Assembly: GCA_964034945.1 (NCBI GenBank) | Contig: OZ035963.1 | Span: 40,881,090-40,945,089 of the forward strand | Direction: 5' to 3' | Length of the DNA stretch: 64,000 nucleotides | From: Chrysopilus asiliformis | Lineage: Eukaryota; Arthropoda; Insecta; Diptera; Rhagionidae | In this document: positions 1 to 11,535 of the stretch, one piece after another | Numbering within the stretch: the stretch's first letter is position 1 | How the letters are laid out: each line of letters opens with the position of its first letter | Translations under genes and position numbers: made by a program | Notes under the pieces: generated by a model | The model's database searches: none | Seen by the model: the letters and a program-made list of their open reading frames with translations, nothing else | Told to the model about the DNA's origin: nothing

Positions 1-254
1 AATACTATTTTTTATTATTTTTTTATTTTGTGTTTTTTTTATGTTACTACTACAATACTTGTTTCCCTACTTACAGTAAACTACATTCAATAAACTACTA
101 GCACACCAATACATTTTTTTTGTAAAGTGTATTTGTCTGTTTGTTACCAATATATAAACTTGACTTCTATGTTTGTTTTACAAGCAAAAAAAAAACAAAT
201 AAAGAAATAAACTTTTATGACTAAAACATTAAAGGAACAGGAGCAACAACAAAG

Positions 255-1388
255 TTAAATTACACAAAGAATTTTGTGGGATTCTATTATATTAAGTGCT
301 GAATTTATAACAATCTGTATAGCGTCGTGAAAACTATAAACCTCTTCAAAAGTATCTGCGAAAATTGAAGATGTATCTAAATTAGAGAAACACCAGTCGA
401 TTTGGGAACCGCAGTTAGTGGTCGAAACTCTTTGGTCTAACAAACTTCGTAGACTCAAATCGCGAAGTTTTTTGCTCATCACATCATTATTATTGATACT
501 ACGATCTTGATTAAAATCTCCCAAGATAATCATTTTTCGATTGCAAGAAAAAGGTATCCGCAATATATTTTCTAGCTCTGGAATAACGCGTGTTTTTGAA
601 AAACGTGGACTTTTATATAAAGCTAGGAATAATATGTCATGAAATTCAAACAAAACATATTGGAAAACATGATTATTTTCACAGATTTGTTGTACTTTTA
701 CAACATTGATAAGTGAGGCAATTGAATTCTTAGCAAAACAGAGTATCCCATTGTGTTTTCTTATATTTTGCCCTCCGCTGTTATCTAACCTAGCGACAAT
801 GGAATATTGATCTAAGTCATACTCCTCATTGGGCAATGTCCAAGTTTCTACAAAACATAGGATATCGAGTGACAAAACTAAATTGTTGCATTTAATATCT
901 TCGATGTGTTTGTGTAAACTTTGGACGTTATGGAATAAGACGCTAAATTTATTAAGGAATTTATCTTTCAAATTTGCAAAATGAGGCGTTAGAAGTTTTT
1001 CTGCATTCAAAGATACTAACTCTGTAGAAACGGGATCAGAAGCTGTAGGAGATTTTGGTGATTTGAATTTCCCGACTAAAAAGAGACCAGAAGCTTTTGT
1101 TGCTCGGTTACATGCCACATACAAATGGGCCCGTGTCATACCAGGGGTTAAATGAACAGCAACGTTAACATAAGTGGATCCCTGACTTTTGTGGATAGTA
1201 ATAGCTTCGGCTGGGACGACCGGAAACTGGGACCTCTCAATTACGACTCGAACATTGGATTTATATTGAAAACTTTTAACTAATTTTTCTATAGGAGTCC
1301 AATTTAAGTTTTCAGAATGTGTTCGTTTAAAACGCCCGTCTTGACCGATAGATAATTCTTCGAATTGAATCCATAAGCGAATTGGCAC
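255..1388 (-). pseudogene. Helentron helicase C-terminus fused to EEP-type endonuclease
   Basis: The first third carries the last superfamily-1 helicase motif, AITIHKSQGSTYVNVAVHL, followed by MTRAHLYVACNRA, which is typical of PIF1/Helitron helicases. From about residue 150 the protein becomes an endonuclease/exonuclease/phosphatase domain, with LCFVETW (metal-binding Glu), ILGDFNQD and a terminal SFHDAIQI that matches the usual S-D-H-D block with one change. In Helentrons this domain resembles the AP-like endonucleases of LINEs and is thought to act at the target site. The frame is offset from the upstream helicase fragment, which overlaps it at 1304-1388, so there is a frameshift near 1390-1420. 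The annotated ATG is not a real start; upstream residues continue in this frame. Confidence 0.85.
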
Positions 1389-3690
1389 GCGAGCACCATT
1401 TCCGAGTACCCCGAATCCATTTCCATTAACTGCCCTGTTGCGCCATTAACTAACCCGTCAGCAGTATTGATATTTACTGTTATCATATACTTGGCGGTTT
1501 TCTTTAACAGAAGGTTTGATGGCAATCCAAGAGTCTCAGAAGTTTTTAATTCTTTAGCCCGATCTGCAATCTGGTTTCGCGAATTTTCCGGAATTGGCCC
1601 TTTGACTTTGTCCTCGGCCTCTGAGATTACAGGATCAGATTGGATTAAGTTTAATCTATACGTGTTGAATTCATTTACATCGTCGTTTGATTTGAATAAA
1701 TGTATGGCCTCCTGAGGAATTGCTTCGGGGGTGCATTCTCTTGACTTGAAAAGCGCTATATCAGTACTTGTCATTTTCCCAAGCGCCATGTTATTGAGGG
1801 CGGTAGCGAAATTTAAGTCATCCCTTTGTTGCATTATTTTAATGAGTGGGAAAAATTTAAAAAGATTCCACAATGTTGATCCAGCTACAATGCCATACAC
1901 ATCATTCCTACTAGATTGAAACACCCATCTATCCCCAACAGGAGCAAGTTGTCTTAGATCTCCAAAAACTATAACAGATTTGCCACCAAATAGAGATGTA
2001 CTTCTAAAGATCTGCTTTAATCTGGAATCGATGTGGGATAGCATTTTAGCACCCACCATTGATATCTCGTCGATTATAATTAATTGAAGATTTTGGAGCT
2101 TTGAATAAATTGTATTAGCAATGTCGCTGCTAAGGGGCCTAATTTCCGAATGTGATTGGTTGATGGGTAAAGAAAAGATAGAATGAAGGGTAGCTCCATT
2201 TATATTAAAAGCAGCTTTTCCGGTAAGTGCGCATAAAACGACCTTGACATCATCAGGGTTGGCTCCAGGTCGCGAATTAAGTCGTTTGGTCAACGCATTA
2301 TAGAGTGCAGTAATTAGTCTACTCTTTCCTGTCCCAGCACCCCCGCTAACAAATTCATAAAAGTTTGTTCCATTTTTTATGTTATGTAAAACGTGGTTAA
2401 AATACAGCCTCTGCTCGGTATTTAATGATCGAATAATTTGGGAAAAGTCTAGATCGGAAATTAGTGGTGGCAATTTTATTACACGGGTTTCGTTATCCTG
2501 GGGAACATTATCATCTATTATTCGGACATTCGGTTCCACATTTGGGATTTGAAAGGGGCGAAGATCCGGGTCGTCGTCATTCTGAATTTCTTCGGTATTT
2601 TCAAGTAATCTTTCATTTTGTGCAGCGATTAGGGCATTGTCAAGCTCATCGTCATTCTCAAAACAATTATTAATCGCAATGAGATATTGTTGACAGAGAG
2701 TCTCACAATTTTGCTGCAAAATATCACGTTCTTCATTGCGCCAAGGCAAGAAAAGCATGGCCTGTTCTCGAAAATAATTATCGCGTTCCTGAATCATTTT
2801 ATATCTGCGATACCGAATGACACAGGGTTTGGTTCTTTTTCGTAAGAATCCGCTGGAATCCTTAAGCCGTAGTGGCTCGCCGGTAACTTCCTCATTTCCT
2901 TCTCCATGATCATTATTGGGATTTGATGAACGGACAGATGAAAATTTATGGTATGCGGTGAATTCAGCAAGAGATATATTTTCGAGGGAGTCAGGACGCT
3001 GTAAATAATGGTCCAGTAAATTTGAGACGAAAATATCAGTTGAATCTTGCGGTAGTTCTCTCAACTGTTTTTGAGATTTAACAATACGGACACGTTCATT
3101 TGGGGGACTGGTGTTAATAAACTCAACCGCATTACTACTTTCTGACATCCGAATGCCGAGAATATTATACACTGCTTCCTGAGCTGAGATTTCTAGCCCA
3201 TGAATAAATTTATTCCCTAGATGTTGGAGTTTTTGTTTAACAGTATAATTGCCGCTTGAGATCTCGTCCATGACTTCCCGCATAAATTTGGAAACTCCTT
3301 TGTTAGATTTGTTAATATAATTAACAATATAACCGCAACAAGCATAAGCATCCATTACAAACTGAATGTCCATGTTTGCTCGGTGCAAACTGAGAATACA
3401 AGGATTGTATGCGTTCAGCATAATTGCATCTAAAGATCTTTTGAGAAAAATTGTTGGCTTTTTTAAATTTGCCCGAAGCGCCGAAATATAAGAATCTCTA
3501 GACATCTCAATATTTCCTAGAAACGTATCGAATGAGCAATTGGGAATGGACGTGGTTTTTGCTGCTTCATTCAAATATTCTCTAATTTTATCATAATTTT
3601 CGTTATGATTATTAGAAGTTTCAGAATTGTCGAGTGGAGTAAGAATAATGGTTTTATCCATTGGAGGATATGGCATGCCGAATCGACAAA
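1304..3690 (-). pseudogene. Helentron Rep tyrosine motif and PIF1-like helicase
   Basis: This is the middle of the Helentron protein. Near 3345-3297 it reads CCGYIVNYINKSNKG, the spaced-tyrosine motif of Helitron Rep domains, whose Tyr attacks the nicked strand. Further on are a Walker A box, GGAGTGKSRLI (about 2350-2320), and a Walker B box, IIIDEISMVG (about 2085-2055), of a PIF1-type 5'-3' DNA helicase, then a GDLRQLAPV box. The open frame runs on to 3802, but everything above 3690 is the LTR of the inserted BEL element, so the apparent start codon there is artificial. The true N-terminal continuation lies beyond the insertions, from 11948 upward. The frame is lost near 1390. Confidence 0.88.
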
Positions 3691-3695
3691 ACTTT

Positions 3696-3838
3696 TGTTG
3701 TGTTCTAAACGAAATGAAACACGAGTGTTCTTCATAAATTCTATAATAAAACTGAGTCTTTACAAATTGCATTTCAATCAAAAACAAAGCGGAAGATAAC
3801 AATAGTTAATATACAAAATTGTATTTGTGGCGTTTACA
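3696..3838 (-). repeat. BEL-1 3' LTR (143 bp)
   Basis: Same length as the copy at 11369-11511, with three substitutions by eye. It lies directly after the target duplication ACTTT (3691-3695). On the minus strand it starts TGTAAACGCC. A TATATTAAC stretch about 27 bases in could serve as a TATA-like box. At 143 bp it is short for the BEL/Pao group. Confidence 0.92.
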
Positions 3839-4003
3839 TACAGCCTTCCTTGAACTAGTTCAAAGAAAATGCATTGGATATGGTATAATAAGATGAAAAA
3901 ATTTAAAATTTCATATCTGTAAGTTACTTTAAATGACTTTAGCATAAGTTCGTTATCAAATTAGAGTTTGGGGATAAATCAGTTAAATGGTACTTGTAGA
4001 GGG

Positions 4004-4936
4004 TTAGGATTCCGTCGACGTTTCCAAGTCCGGTAACGGGCATAACTTTACAATAGGACGAATAAAGATGCCTTCTTGGGTTTGGACCTTAACTACCCTG
4101 ACTAGCTCATCTTCTCCAGGTTGCGTTGATATTATGCGTCCCATCTTCCACTTAGCTGGTGGAAGCCGTTCATCACGAACGAGAACCATATCCCCTACCT
4201 TTAAGTTTTTAGACGCACTATTCCACTTTTGACGTTTTTGAAGCTCCGACAGGTACTCCGAACTCCACCGGCGCCAAAAATGTTGGCGTTGTTGCGAAAT
4301 AAGTCTCCATCTTTTACGTAAGTCCATTTTGCAGGGACTCCTATTAGGCTCGGGCAGCGTCTTCAACGGTTCGCCGATCAAGAAGTGGCCCGGAGTAAGA
4401 ATTTGTAGGTCGTCAGGATCGTTAGATAATGGGCAAATAGGACGTGAATTTAAACAGGCCTCTATTTCTACCAGCAAAGTATAAAATTCCTCGAATGTTA
4501 ATAGCGTTTCGTTGATTGTTCTTCTCAAATGAAATTTGAATCGCTTAACGGCCGCTTCCCAAAACCCGCCCATATGTGGTGCAGACGGTGGGTTGAAGTG
4601 CCATTCTGTGCCATCGTTCGCGAGAAAGCTTCGAGTAGCTTCACACTCCAACGCTTGTTCGAGAAGTTTGCGCATTTCTTTATCAGCTCCCACGAAATTT
4701 GTTCCATTATCACTGAACATTTCTTTGCAGTGACCACGACGACTTATGAAGCGTTTATAAACTGCGATGAATGTATCAGCGGATAAGTCACTAGATAATT
4801 CCAGGTGGATAGCGCCAGTTGCCATACATATAAACACTGCCACATATCCTTTAATCGCAGTTGAACCTCGACCTTTTGAAAAACGAAGTTTAAATGGTCC
4901 AGCGAAGTCGACACCACTTCTAAAGAAGGTCGGCAA
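4004..4936 (-). pseudogene. BEL-1 integrase catalytic core and C-terminal domain
   Basis: The last part of pol. The integrase core shows the D-D-E triad: GVDFAGPF (first Asp), FSDNGTNFVGADKEM (second Asp) and MGGFWEAAVKR (Glu). After it comes the BEL/Pao-specific tail, HFWRRWSSEYLSELQKRQKW, then VGDMVLVRDE and a final RPIVKLCPLP. Integrase inserts the cDNA into the host genome. The reading frame differs from the preceding fragment (4744-5445), so there is a frame change close to 4930. The first Met is internal, not a translation start. Confidence 0.9.
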
Positions 4937-5445
4937 ATCTCGACTCTAGGCCTAGGTAAATCTGCCATCAATTGGGACGGTTGATTGTGCCTATATCGAA
5001 TGCATGTCGGACAGCTTCGAGCAATTTTCCTAACAAGACGTCTAGCACCTAATACGCAATATTTCTGTTGCAGCATACCTTGCATAGCCTGATGTCCTGC
5101 GTGGAGCGTAATGCGATGGATGTTGCGGCAAATTAGTATTGCGAGTGATGATTTAGCAGGTAGAAGAACTGGATGTCGCATATCGGGAGTAATTTTTGCG
5201 TGCCGCAACCGTCCTCCTACTCTTATGATGCCCTTGTCGTCCAAGTATGGATGAAACTTCAAGAGGCGGCTTCTCTTTGCTACCGATTTACCTTTCAAGA
5301 GTGTGTTAATATCATCCTGAAAATAATACCTTTGCGTTACTGAAATTAAACGATTGAGGGAGTTGTGAAGTTCGATAGGTGTAAGGTGTCCTATGTTGCG
5401 TTTTGTTGTTCTCGAATTTTCAGCGAATCGTAAAATATACGCCAT
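4744..5445 (-). pseudogene. BEL-1 pol: RNase H-integrase connection and integrase zinc region
   Basis: Starts in the conserved BEL/Pao connector (MAYILRFAEN), passes LLKFHPYLDDKGIIRVGGRL and HPVLLPAKSSLAILICRNIH, then the integrase HHCC zinc-binding region, with HRITLHAGHQAMQ and CPTCIRYR supplying two His and two Cys. It ends around PRPRVEICRPS, where the core domain would begin; the remaining residues to 4744 are out of frame. Flanked by frame changes on both sides. Confidence 0.88.
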
Positions 5446-5455
5446 TACTCATAGC

Positions 5456-6864
5456 AGTTTCGTTATGGAAGTATGTGCCCGAAGAATTTCTGGTTCACCC
5501 GTTGGATCTGGGTCACTGCAACAAGAGATGAGTGTTGATTTACGTTGTTCCAACGTTGTGGAAGGCATTTCGTGGTTAGGCCAAGAAGTTTCCTCTCTTT
5601 GCAGCCATGCGGGACCGGACCACCATAGTGAATGTCAAAGCAACTCCTGTGGTTGGATACCTTTTGACGCGCAATCAGCGGGATTCTGTTGGGATGGAAC
5701 ATGCCTCCAAGCCGTCGTTGGAATTATCTTCTGAATCTCAGATACGCGATTGGAGACGAAAGTGTTCCATTTGCTAGGACAGTTGCTCACCCAAGCAAGA
5801 GTCACTGTTGAGTAGGTCCAGCAATAAATATCGGCATTATCAAGAGAGAGAGCATCTTGAACTTGTTCCATTAATCGTGCAAGAACAACTGCTGCACAGA
5901 GCTCCAAGCGTGGCAATGATATAGTTTTCAGTGGTGCCAACCTAGTCTTGGCAGAAATAAGACTGACTGAAATATCGCCATTGGTGGATCGAACTTTTGC
6001 ATAAATTCCGGCAGCATATGCAGATTGCGATGCATCGGCAAAACCATGAAGCTGTATACTTGCACCCGGTTCACCTGTTCCTAACCATCGTGGGATTCGG
6101 ACGTCTGTAAGAAATTGAAGGTTTTGATGATACTGAATCCACGGTAAGCGAATATTTGATGGGATTTCTTCATCCCAATCTACATGCGGTCGCCAGAGCT
6201 TTTGAAATAGAATCTTCGCAACTATAGTAACCGGTGAAAGTAGACCTAAAGGATCGAACAGTTTTGCTGCACACGAGAGCACCTTGCGTTTTGTAATGGG
6301 CTCGTTTAATGGAGGTATGTCGGCACTGAAAAGTAGGCAGTCTTTCGCAGGTAACCAATGTAAACCTAGTGCCTTGACGGTTTCTCGATCGCCCAGTTCC
6401 AAAGTAGGTTTGATTTCACGTTGATCTTCTGGAACACTTTGCATCAAGTCTGCACTATTGGATGCCCATTTCCTTATCTCAAAGCAACCTTCTTTTAGAA
6501 TACTCGTTATTTGCCGTCGATTTGTTTTGAGATCATTTTCAGAATAGGAACCGGTCAACAGGTCGTCCATGTAGAAATTTCGAAGTACGATCGCGGAGGC
6601 TTGTGGATAATCCCTTTCATGATCAGAGGCGCATTGTTGCATTGATCGAACAGCTAGGTAGGAAGAGGAAGCCAGACCATAAGTTACAGTAACCAATCGG
6701 TAATCTTGAATTTCGTCAGAGGGATTAGCTCGCCACACAATCCTTTGAAAGTCAGTATGTTCTGGTGAAATGCGTACCTGCCGGTACATTTTCGCAATGT
6801 CACCCGTCATCGCGTATCGATAACTTCTGAACCTCAGTAGTATGGCGAAGAGGTTGTCTTGAAG
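5456..6864 (-). pseudogene. BEL-1 reverse transcriptase and RNase H
   Basis: The longest open stretch is 6810-5635. Reverse transcriptase motifs are MTGDIAKMYRQV (first catalytic Asp) and LRNFYMDDLLTG, the intact YxDD box. RNase H follows with LHGFADASQSAYAAGIYA and the Leu-rich TISLPRLELCAAVVLARLM. The next RNase H block reads IYCWTYSTVTLAWV, where relatives have WTDS, so a catalytic Asp appears replaced by Tyr. A TAA at 6865-6867 lies in frame just after the VGP motif and separates this piece from the start of the RT domain. After QNPADCASKGIQPQELL the frame shifts, and the rest to about 5456 is readable only in another frame. Confidence 0.9.
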
Positions 6865-9238
6865 TTATGGGCCTACCATCAAGATGTCGTTTAACGACGT
6901 GCCTGTCGAAGCGGGTTTGGACGCATTAAAAACTACTCTCAAATTAGTTGTGCTGCTTGATTCTTTCAATACTGCGTGGTGAGGGAAGTAATAGCATTTG
7001 GACTCATCGTTACCTGGAAGTACACGTTCCATGTGACCCAAGCTTGATGAAAGCAGTATATCCATCTTGCAAGTCGCTGTCCTTGGAGAATCGGGTTTCC
7101 ATCTGTAATAGGGCTTTAACTGCGGCGTTTCTGGATTTACCTAGTGGGCTGTGAGACTTAAATGGTAAATTGACGACGTAACGGCCATTAGGGAGACGTC
7201 TATGCGTTTTTAGGAAAATGTCTTCACAAGCCTGTTCTTCTTCGGACCAGATTTTAGCCTTTGTCGTTTCCTCGATCTCCCATAATCTTTTAACTGCGTT
7301 TGTCAATGCAGCATCGCAATGAAGACTGACAGTATGACACCCTTGCGAATGAATCTTGTCGTTATGTCCAGCTATGTGAACGTTGCTGGTTAGCTTTCCA
7401 AATAGGATCCACCCGAGCTGCGTATTTTGTGCGTATGGTTCGCCATATGAACCTTTGACAATTCCATCCAGTAGAAGTGATCCTAGACAATCAGCCCCTA
7501 TGAGGACGTCAATTTCAGCGGGTTCAAAAAATTGAGGGTCTGCTAACTGAAGGTTGGCTGTGTGCGACCATGACTTGTAATGAATCTTGTTAAGCGGGAG
7601 TTGGCCCGTTATTCTTGGCAAGATGTATGCATCTATGTTATCTGAAAATGAACTATAAATAGATTGAATAGTCAATAATGCAGAACCCCTGGATTTTCCG
7701 GCATTGATGGCTCCGATTCCATGGACGGATGTTGTTTCAGCTCGCCGACGCAGACCGAGACGTTGCACGCAAGATTCAGTAACAAACGACACATGTGATG
7801 CGGAGTCAAGTAACGCTCTAGCAGTTGACAGCAGAACTTGTTGCTGAGTGGCGGAGAAGTGAGTTGAGACGGAATTAGCGGTGGAGGAACTGGTGCTTGC
7901 GGTGGAAGAATTGGTGCCGGCGGTTGCTGCAGTAGTGTCGAGTAATGTCGGTGCGGTTGAAATGGTGGATGCGGGTTCACAATGAAGAAGTGTGTGATGC
8001 CGATTCTGACATACACGGCAGGTATGTGGACTGCGGCATTTTTCGGACGAATGTCCCAAGCTCAGGCAATTGACACAAAGGCCCCTCTGTTTTTGCACGT
8101 CGATCCGAGCTTGAGCTGACAAAGACTTGAATCTGTCGCAGCTATAAATGCGGTGATTATTTTGACAAAACAAACAAGATTCGTCGCTGCCTTGACGATT
8201 CGTTCGTTGTTTAGATTCCTTATTCCCTTGGCGTTGTGCTTTGGTAGGAACGGAGGTGTGCAAAGAACTTGACGTAATCTTATTTCTTGCTAAGTTGCTA
8301 TTTGATTTTTCGGTTTTTGCTCCAATGGACGAAGCATGGATATGACACTCGACGGCTTCGATGGATCGACATCGAGTTTCCAAGAACTTTCTTAGCGTAT
8401 CAAATTCAGGCACTTTCGAATCGGTCAACGACAGTTCCCACAGTTTGTGAGTATCGGTGTCTAACTTGCGAATGGTAAGGTGTAACAGCCAGTCGTCCCA
8501 TTCCTCTGTTTTACGGCCTAAAACCTTTAACGCGCGTATGTGTTCGTCAGTGGTTATAATTAGGCTTCTTAAGGATTCGGATGTGGGCTTTGTTACCTTA
8601 GGTATCGCGAATAAGGCACTGAAATGGGAATCAAGAATTACTCGCTCAACGTCATAGCGATTATTAAGCAATGTCCACGCTTCACGGAAATTATCGTCGG
8701 ATATTTGGAGCGCCTTTATTATTTGCAAAGCTTCGTCTCGCAATGCATAGTGCAATTTTTGGCTGCCAGCCAGAGTGCGGTTATTTACTATGAGAGAACT
8801 AAACAAATCGCGAAACGGGACCCATTCTTTTACGTCACCACTGAATATTGGGATTTCAATGCACGGCAATTTCACTTCAGCTCGAGGTAATGGTGTCGAT
8901 GCAATGGTATTTGCGATGCCGTATGGAGCTGTAGCATTAAGAGGACTAGATGGGGATGAAGGGAAGCCGAGCAGCGATAGTTTGCGGTTTAAATTACACA
9001 ACGCTGCTCTGTAATACCCTTCAGCTTGTTCGATCTCATTGTCTTGCTCCTGGATTGTTGCAGAGCCACATGTTTCTAGAACGAGGTCGTGGGCTTCGCG
9101 AAAAGTGCTCCATTGTTCTTTTAGCAACATAAGAAAGGATTCCAAATCATGCTGGTCGTAGTTTTCTTCCTTTTTACTAGCGTTTAGCGTTCTTAGTATG
9201 GCCTTTTTTGCCGATTCTCGTTTGGCTACAACAGACAT
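6865..9238 (-). pseudogene. BEL-1 gag-protease and start of reverse transcriptase
   Basis: The open frame 9238-7010 (742 aa) is the gag region plus protease. The BEL/Pao gag core is recognisable from LPCIEIPIFSGDVKEWVPF. Cys/His boxes follow (CLFCQNNHRIYSC, CVNCLSLGHSSEKC, CRVCQNRHH), which bind RNA. A Ser/Thr/Ala-rich linker leads to an aspartic protease with ARALLDSASHVSFV, where the usual DSG is DSA. The frame is lost near 7050; from 7065 another frame carries YYFPHHAVLKESS and LRVVFNAS, the opening of the RT domain, and runs to a stop at 6865. The ATG at 9238 is a plausible real start for gag. The Ala replacing Gly beside the protease Asp is unusual. Confidence 0.88.
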
Positions 9239-9394
9239 ATCTAAAAGATTCGACAGTTATCTCACGCTTTTTGGAAGCAATCAGTACAATGCGGTAGTGC
9301 CCTTGACTTGTTGTAAAACAATAGTCTCAAGCAGTTTATTGGTTTTGCGGCACGAGTTATAATAGAACGAAGCGAAAAATATTACGGACTGAAT

Positions 9395-11345
9395 AGCGGG
9401 AATTTAAGTTTCCTAGCGTTTCACGCTGCCATAAACAAATTATATAAAGACTGTTTTTTTCGAACAACTCAAATTAGAACAAAACCGAAATTCAAAATAA
9501 TCCCCCATCGTGACGTAGCAGCTGCCGACTAGTTGGCAGCGCCCACGAGAAGCCACGAGCAGCCGTGGTGATCGCCTATACATGTTGCTGCTTCAGTTCG
9601 CCCTTTGTTAAAACCGGTTTTCTTTCCTAGTTTTATTCTCGTTGAAGTCTTATGGAAGCGACACGAAGCGGGGGCAAGTGTGTTTGGGTTTGGGGTATTT
9701 TTTCCTTCCTCATAGGTTTTCGATTTGAATATTTTGACTGCTTACAATAATTATGTGACATGACAAAATTTTTAGTTTGTTCGATAATTAAAAATTTATT
9801 TTGAATTTTAAACGTTAAAATAATCAGCAAACTAAAAATTTTATCTTGTTATATTTTGTTCATATTTTTACATTGCTTTGTTAAAAATTTTAAGAATGTA
9901 AATATCAAGTTTTAGCAAATTTCCACAGAATTGTAGTTTAATAAAGCAAGTAAATTTATGTTCGTTAAACAATTTAAAGCATAATTTAAATAATTGAAAA
10001 AAAAAACAGATATGAGCATCACATGACTCCTCTGCAATATTTAAAGTTTCAAAAGAGAAAAATTATGTGAAAAATTATGTTTTTCAAATTTTCTCATGAA
10101 CCGTTAGAGATATGTAAGAACCGTTAAAGGTTAATTCCACACCAACTCATACTCGACTTGTATGGAGCTTGGAAGTCACCTCTGTTTTTTTTTTAACTTT
10201 TTCATTTGGATGTAGTTAGGGACCTAAAAAAAGTTACCCGTATTTTTTTGTTTGGCGGAATAACGTCCGGTAGGCGGAGGGGAGGGGGTCAAAGTCGGCG
10301 AAAACTGGAAATCATAAAATTTTTAAAAATTTGTAACTTCTGAACTGGTTTACAGATTGAGATGATATTGAACATTTTGGAAAGGTAATTAAATTTCACC
10401 GTCACAAAAAAATTTTTTTTGACACCTTTCCCCTCACCGTCATTTGTAAAATTCAATTTAATGACAAAATTTAAAATATTTCGAGAAAAACAGCAACAAC
10501 TTCAAAGGTTTGAAAGTGTCAAAACACTTCCAGGAACTCAAAATTTTCACAGATTTATTCGAGACGGAAATTTTCTCGAAGTAAAAAATGTTTCTAATGG
10601 TGATACATTTAAAACATTTTCTTTTAAATGAATTTCTAATTAATTTTAATCTCCTAAAACTTTTGCAATAATATTATGTACATAAAACATAAAAACCAAT
10701 CGAAAATCAGTAAAATATATAAAAAAATTTGTATTTGATTTTTTTTGAAATTTTTTTAAAAATCCACAACCTCCAAATTTTATTTGGCGAATTTGTATGA
10801 TATAATGGTAGGTATTTACAGAAAAAATCAATAAAAATGTCTTTTTTGAGATATTTTAAATGTTGTCACTAAATTGAATTTTACAATCTGACAGTGAGGG
10901 GAAAGGTGTCAAAAAATATCTTTTTTTGTATCTTTCCAAAATGTTCAATATCATCTCAATCGGGGAAGCCGTTCAGATGTTACAAATTTTTAAAGTTTTT
11001 GCGATTTCGAGTTTTCGCCGACTTCGACCCCCTTCCATCCACCTCCCGGACGTTATTCCCATAAACGTTGTAGAAAACTACGATTTCGGTAAAACTTCAT
11101 TTGAAAACGATTTCAATGTTTTTCTTCGGCCAAGCGACATGCTCCGCTGCTCGTGTGCGCTGCCAACCGCGTGCATATCTGCTGCTTTGGGGGATTATTT
11201 TTCAAAGCTGAGTTGTTAGAGAAAAACAGTCTTTATATAATTTGTTTATGACGCTGCGATACGTTTTATGCGTTTCACAATACGATTTGCGCGGTAAAGC
11301 GATTTAGCGTTTCGAATTGCGATAAACTTAAATACATTAGACCGT
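9395..11345. repeat. 2-kb imperfect palindrome in the BEL-1 leader
   Basis: The sequence between primer site and gag is a large imperfect inverted repeat. Outer arms: 9400-9570 pairs with about 11130-11345 (shared ATAAACAAATTATATAAAGA, then AATAATCCCCC and GTTGGCAGCGC). Inner arms: about 10250-10465 pairs with 10870-11080 (shared TTCGCCGACTT-type, TTCAATATCATCTCAATC and GGGGAAAGGTGTCAAA stretches). The left half holds about 500 bp that the right half lacks. The outer arm begins directly beside the primer site. The plus-strand BEL-2 element has only about 40 bp between primer site and gag, so this block was added. No protein is recognisable in it. Confidence 0.8.
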
Positions 11346-11364
11346 AATCCGGCTCGAAGGACCA
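11346..11364 (-). promoter_or_regulatory. BEL-1 primer binding site (tRNA-Tyr)
   Basis: Read on the minus strand this is TGGTCCTTCGAGCCGGATT, the complement of the 3' end of animal tRNA-Tyr including CCA (TCCGGCTCGAAGGACCA). It lies four bases inside the 5' LTR. The same site is present in BEL-2 at 49199, which supports a primer role. Confidence 0.88.
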
Positions 11365-11368
11365 AATT

Positions 11369-11511
11369 TGTTGCGTTCTAAACGAAATGAAACACGAGTG
11401 TTCTTCATAAATTCTATAATAAAACTGAGTCTTTACAATTTGCATTTCAATCAAAAACAAAGCGGAAGATAACAATAGTTAATATACAAAATTGTATTGG
11501 TGGCGTTTACA
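11369..11511 (-). repeat. BEL-1 5' LTR (143 bp)
   Basis: Partner of 3696-3838, identical in length and about 98% identical by eye. It is followed on the right by the second copy of the target duplication, ACTTT (11512-11516). The primer site lies on its internal side. Confidence 0.92.
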
Positions 11512-11535
11512 ACTTTTGTCCTCTAATTTCCCTTA

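Larger units (their letters stand above)
3696..11511 (-). mobile_element. BEL/Pao LTR retrotransposon (BEL-1), inserted in the Helentron
   Basis: A nearly complete element read from right to left. Two 143-bp LTRs (11369-11511 and 3696-3838) begin TGTAAACGCC and end in GCAACA or CACAACA on the minus strand. A primer site matches the 3' end of tRNA-Tyr, and gag, aspartic protease, reverse transcriptase, RNase H and integrase follow in BEL/Pao order. A 5-bp duplication ACTTT flanks it at 3691-3695 and 11512-11516. I count three LTR differences in 143 bp, so insertion is fairly recent. The coding region nevertheless has about four frame changes and one stop. A 2-kb near-palindrome fills the space between primer site and gag. 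The insertion falls between the HUH and tyrosine motifs of the Helentron Rep. Confidence 0.93.

Noticed and set aside
3691..3802. MLSSALFLIEMQFVKTQF as the N-terminus of the Helentron helicase
   Set aside because: This is BEL-1 LTR sequence, found again at 11369-11511.
5393..5734. Plus-strand 113-codon open frame
   Set aside because: Antisense of BEL-1 RNase H-integrase connector.
7000..7070. Programmed frameshift between BEL-1 gag-protease and RT
   Set aside because: BEL/Pao elements usually have one continuous frame and this copy has several other breaks, so random indel is simpler.
7672..8016. Minus-strand Pro-rich 114-codon frame
   Set aside because: Alternative frame of the BEL-1 gag-protease linker.
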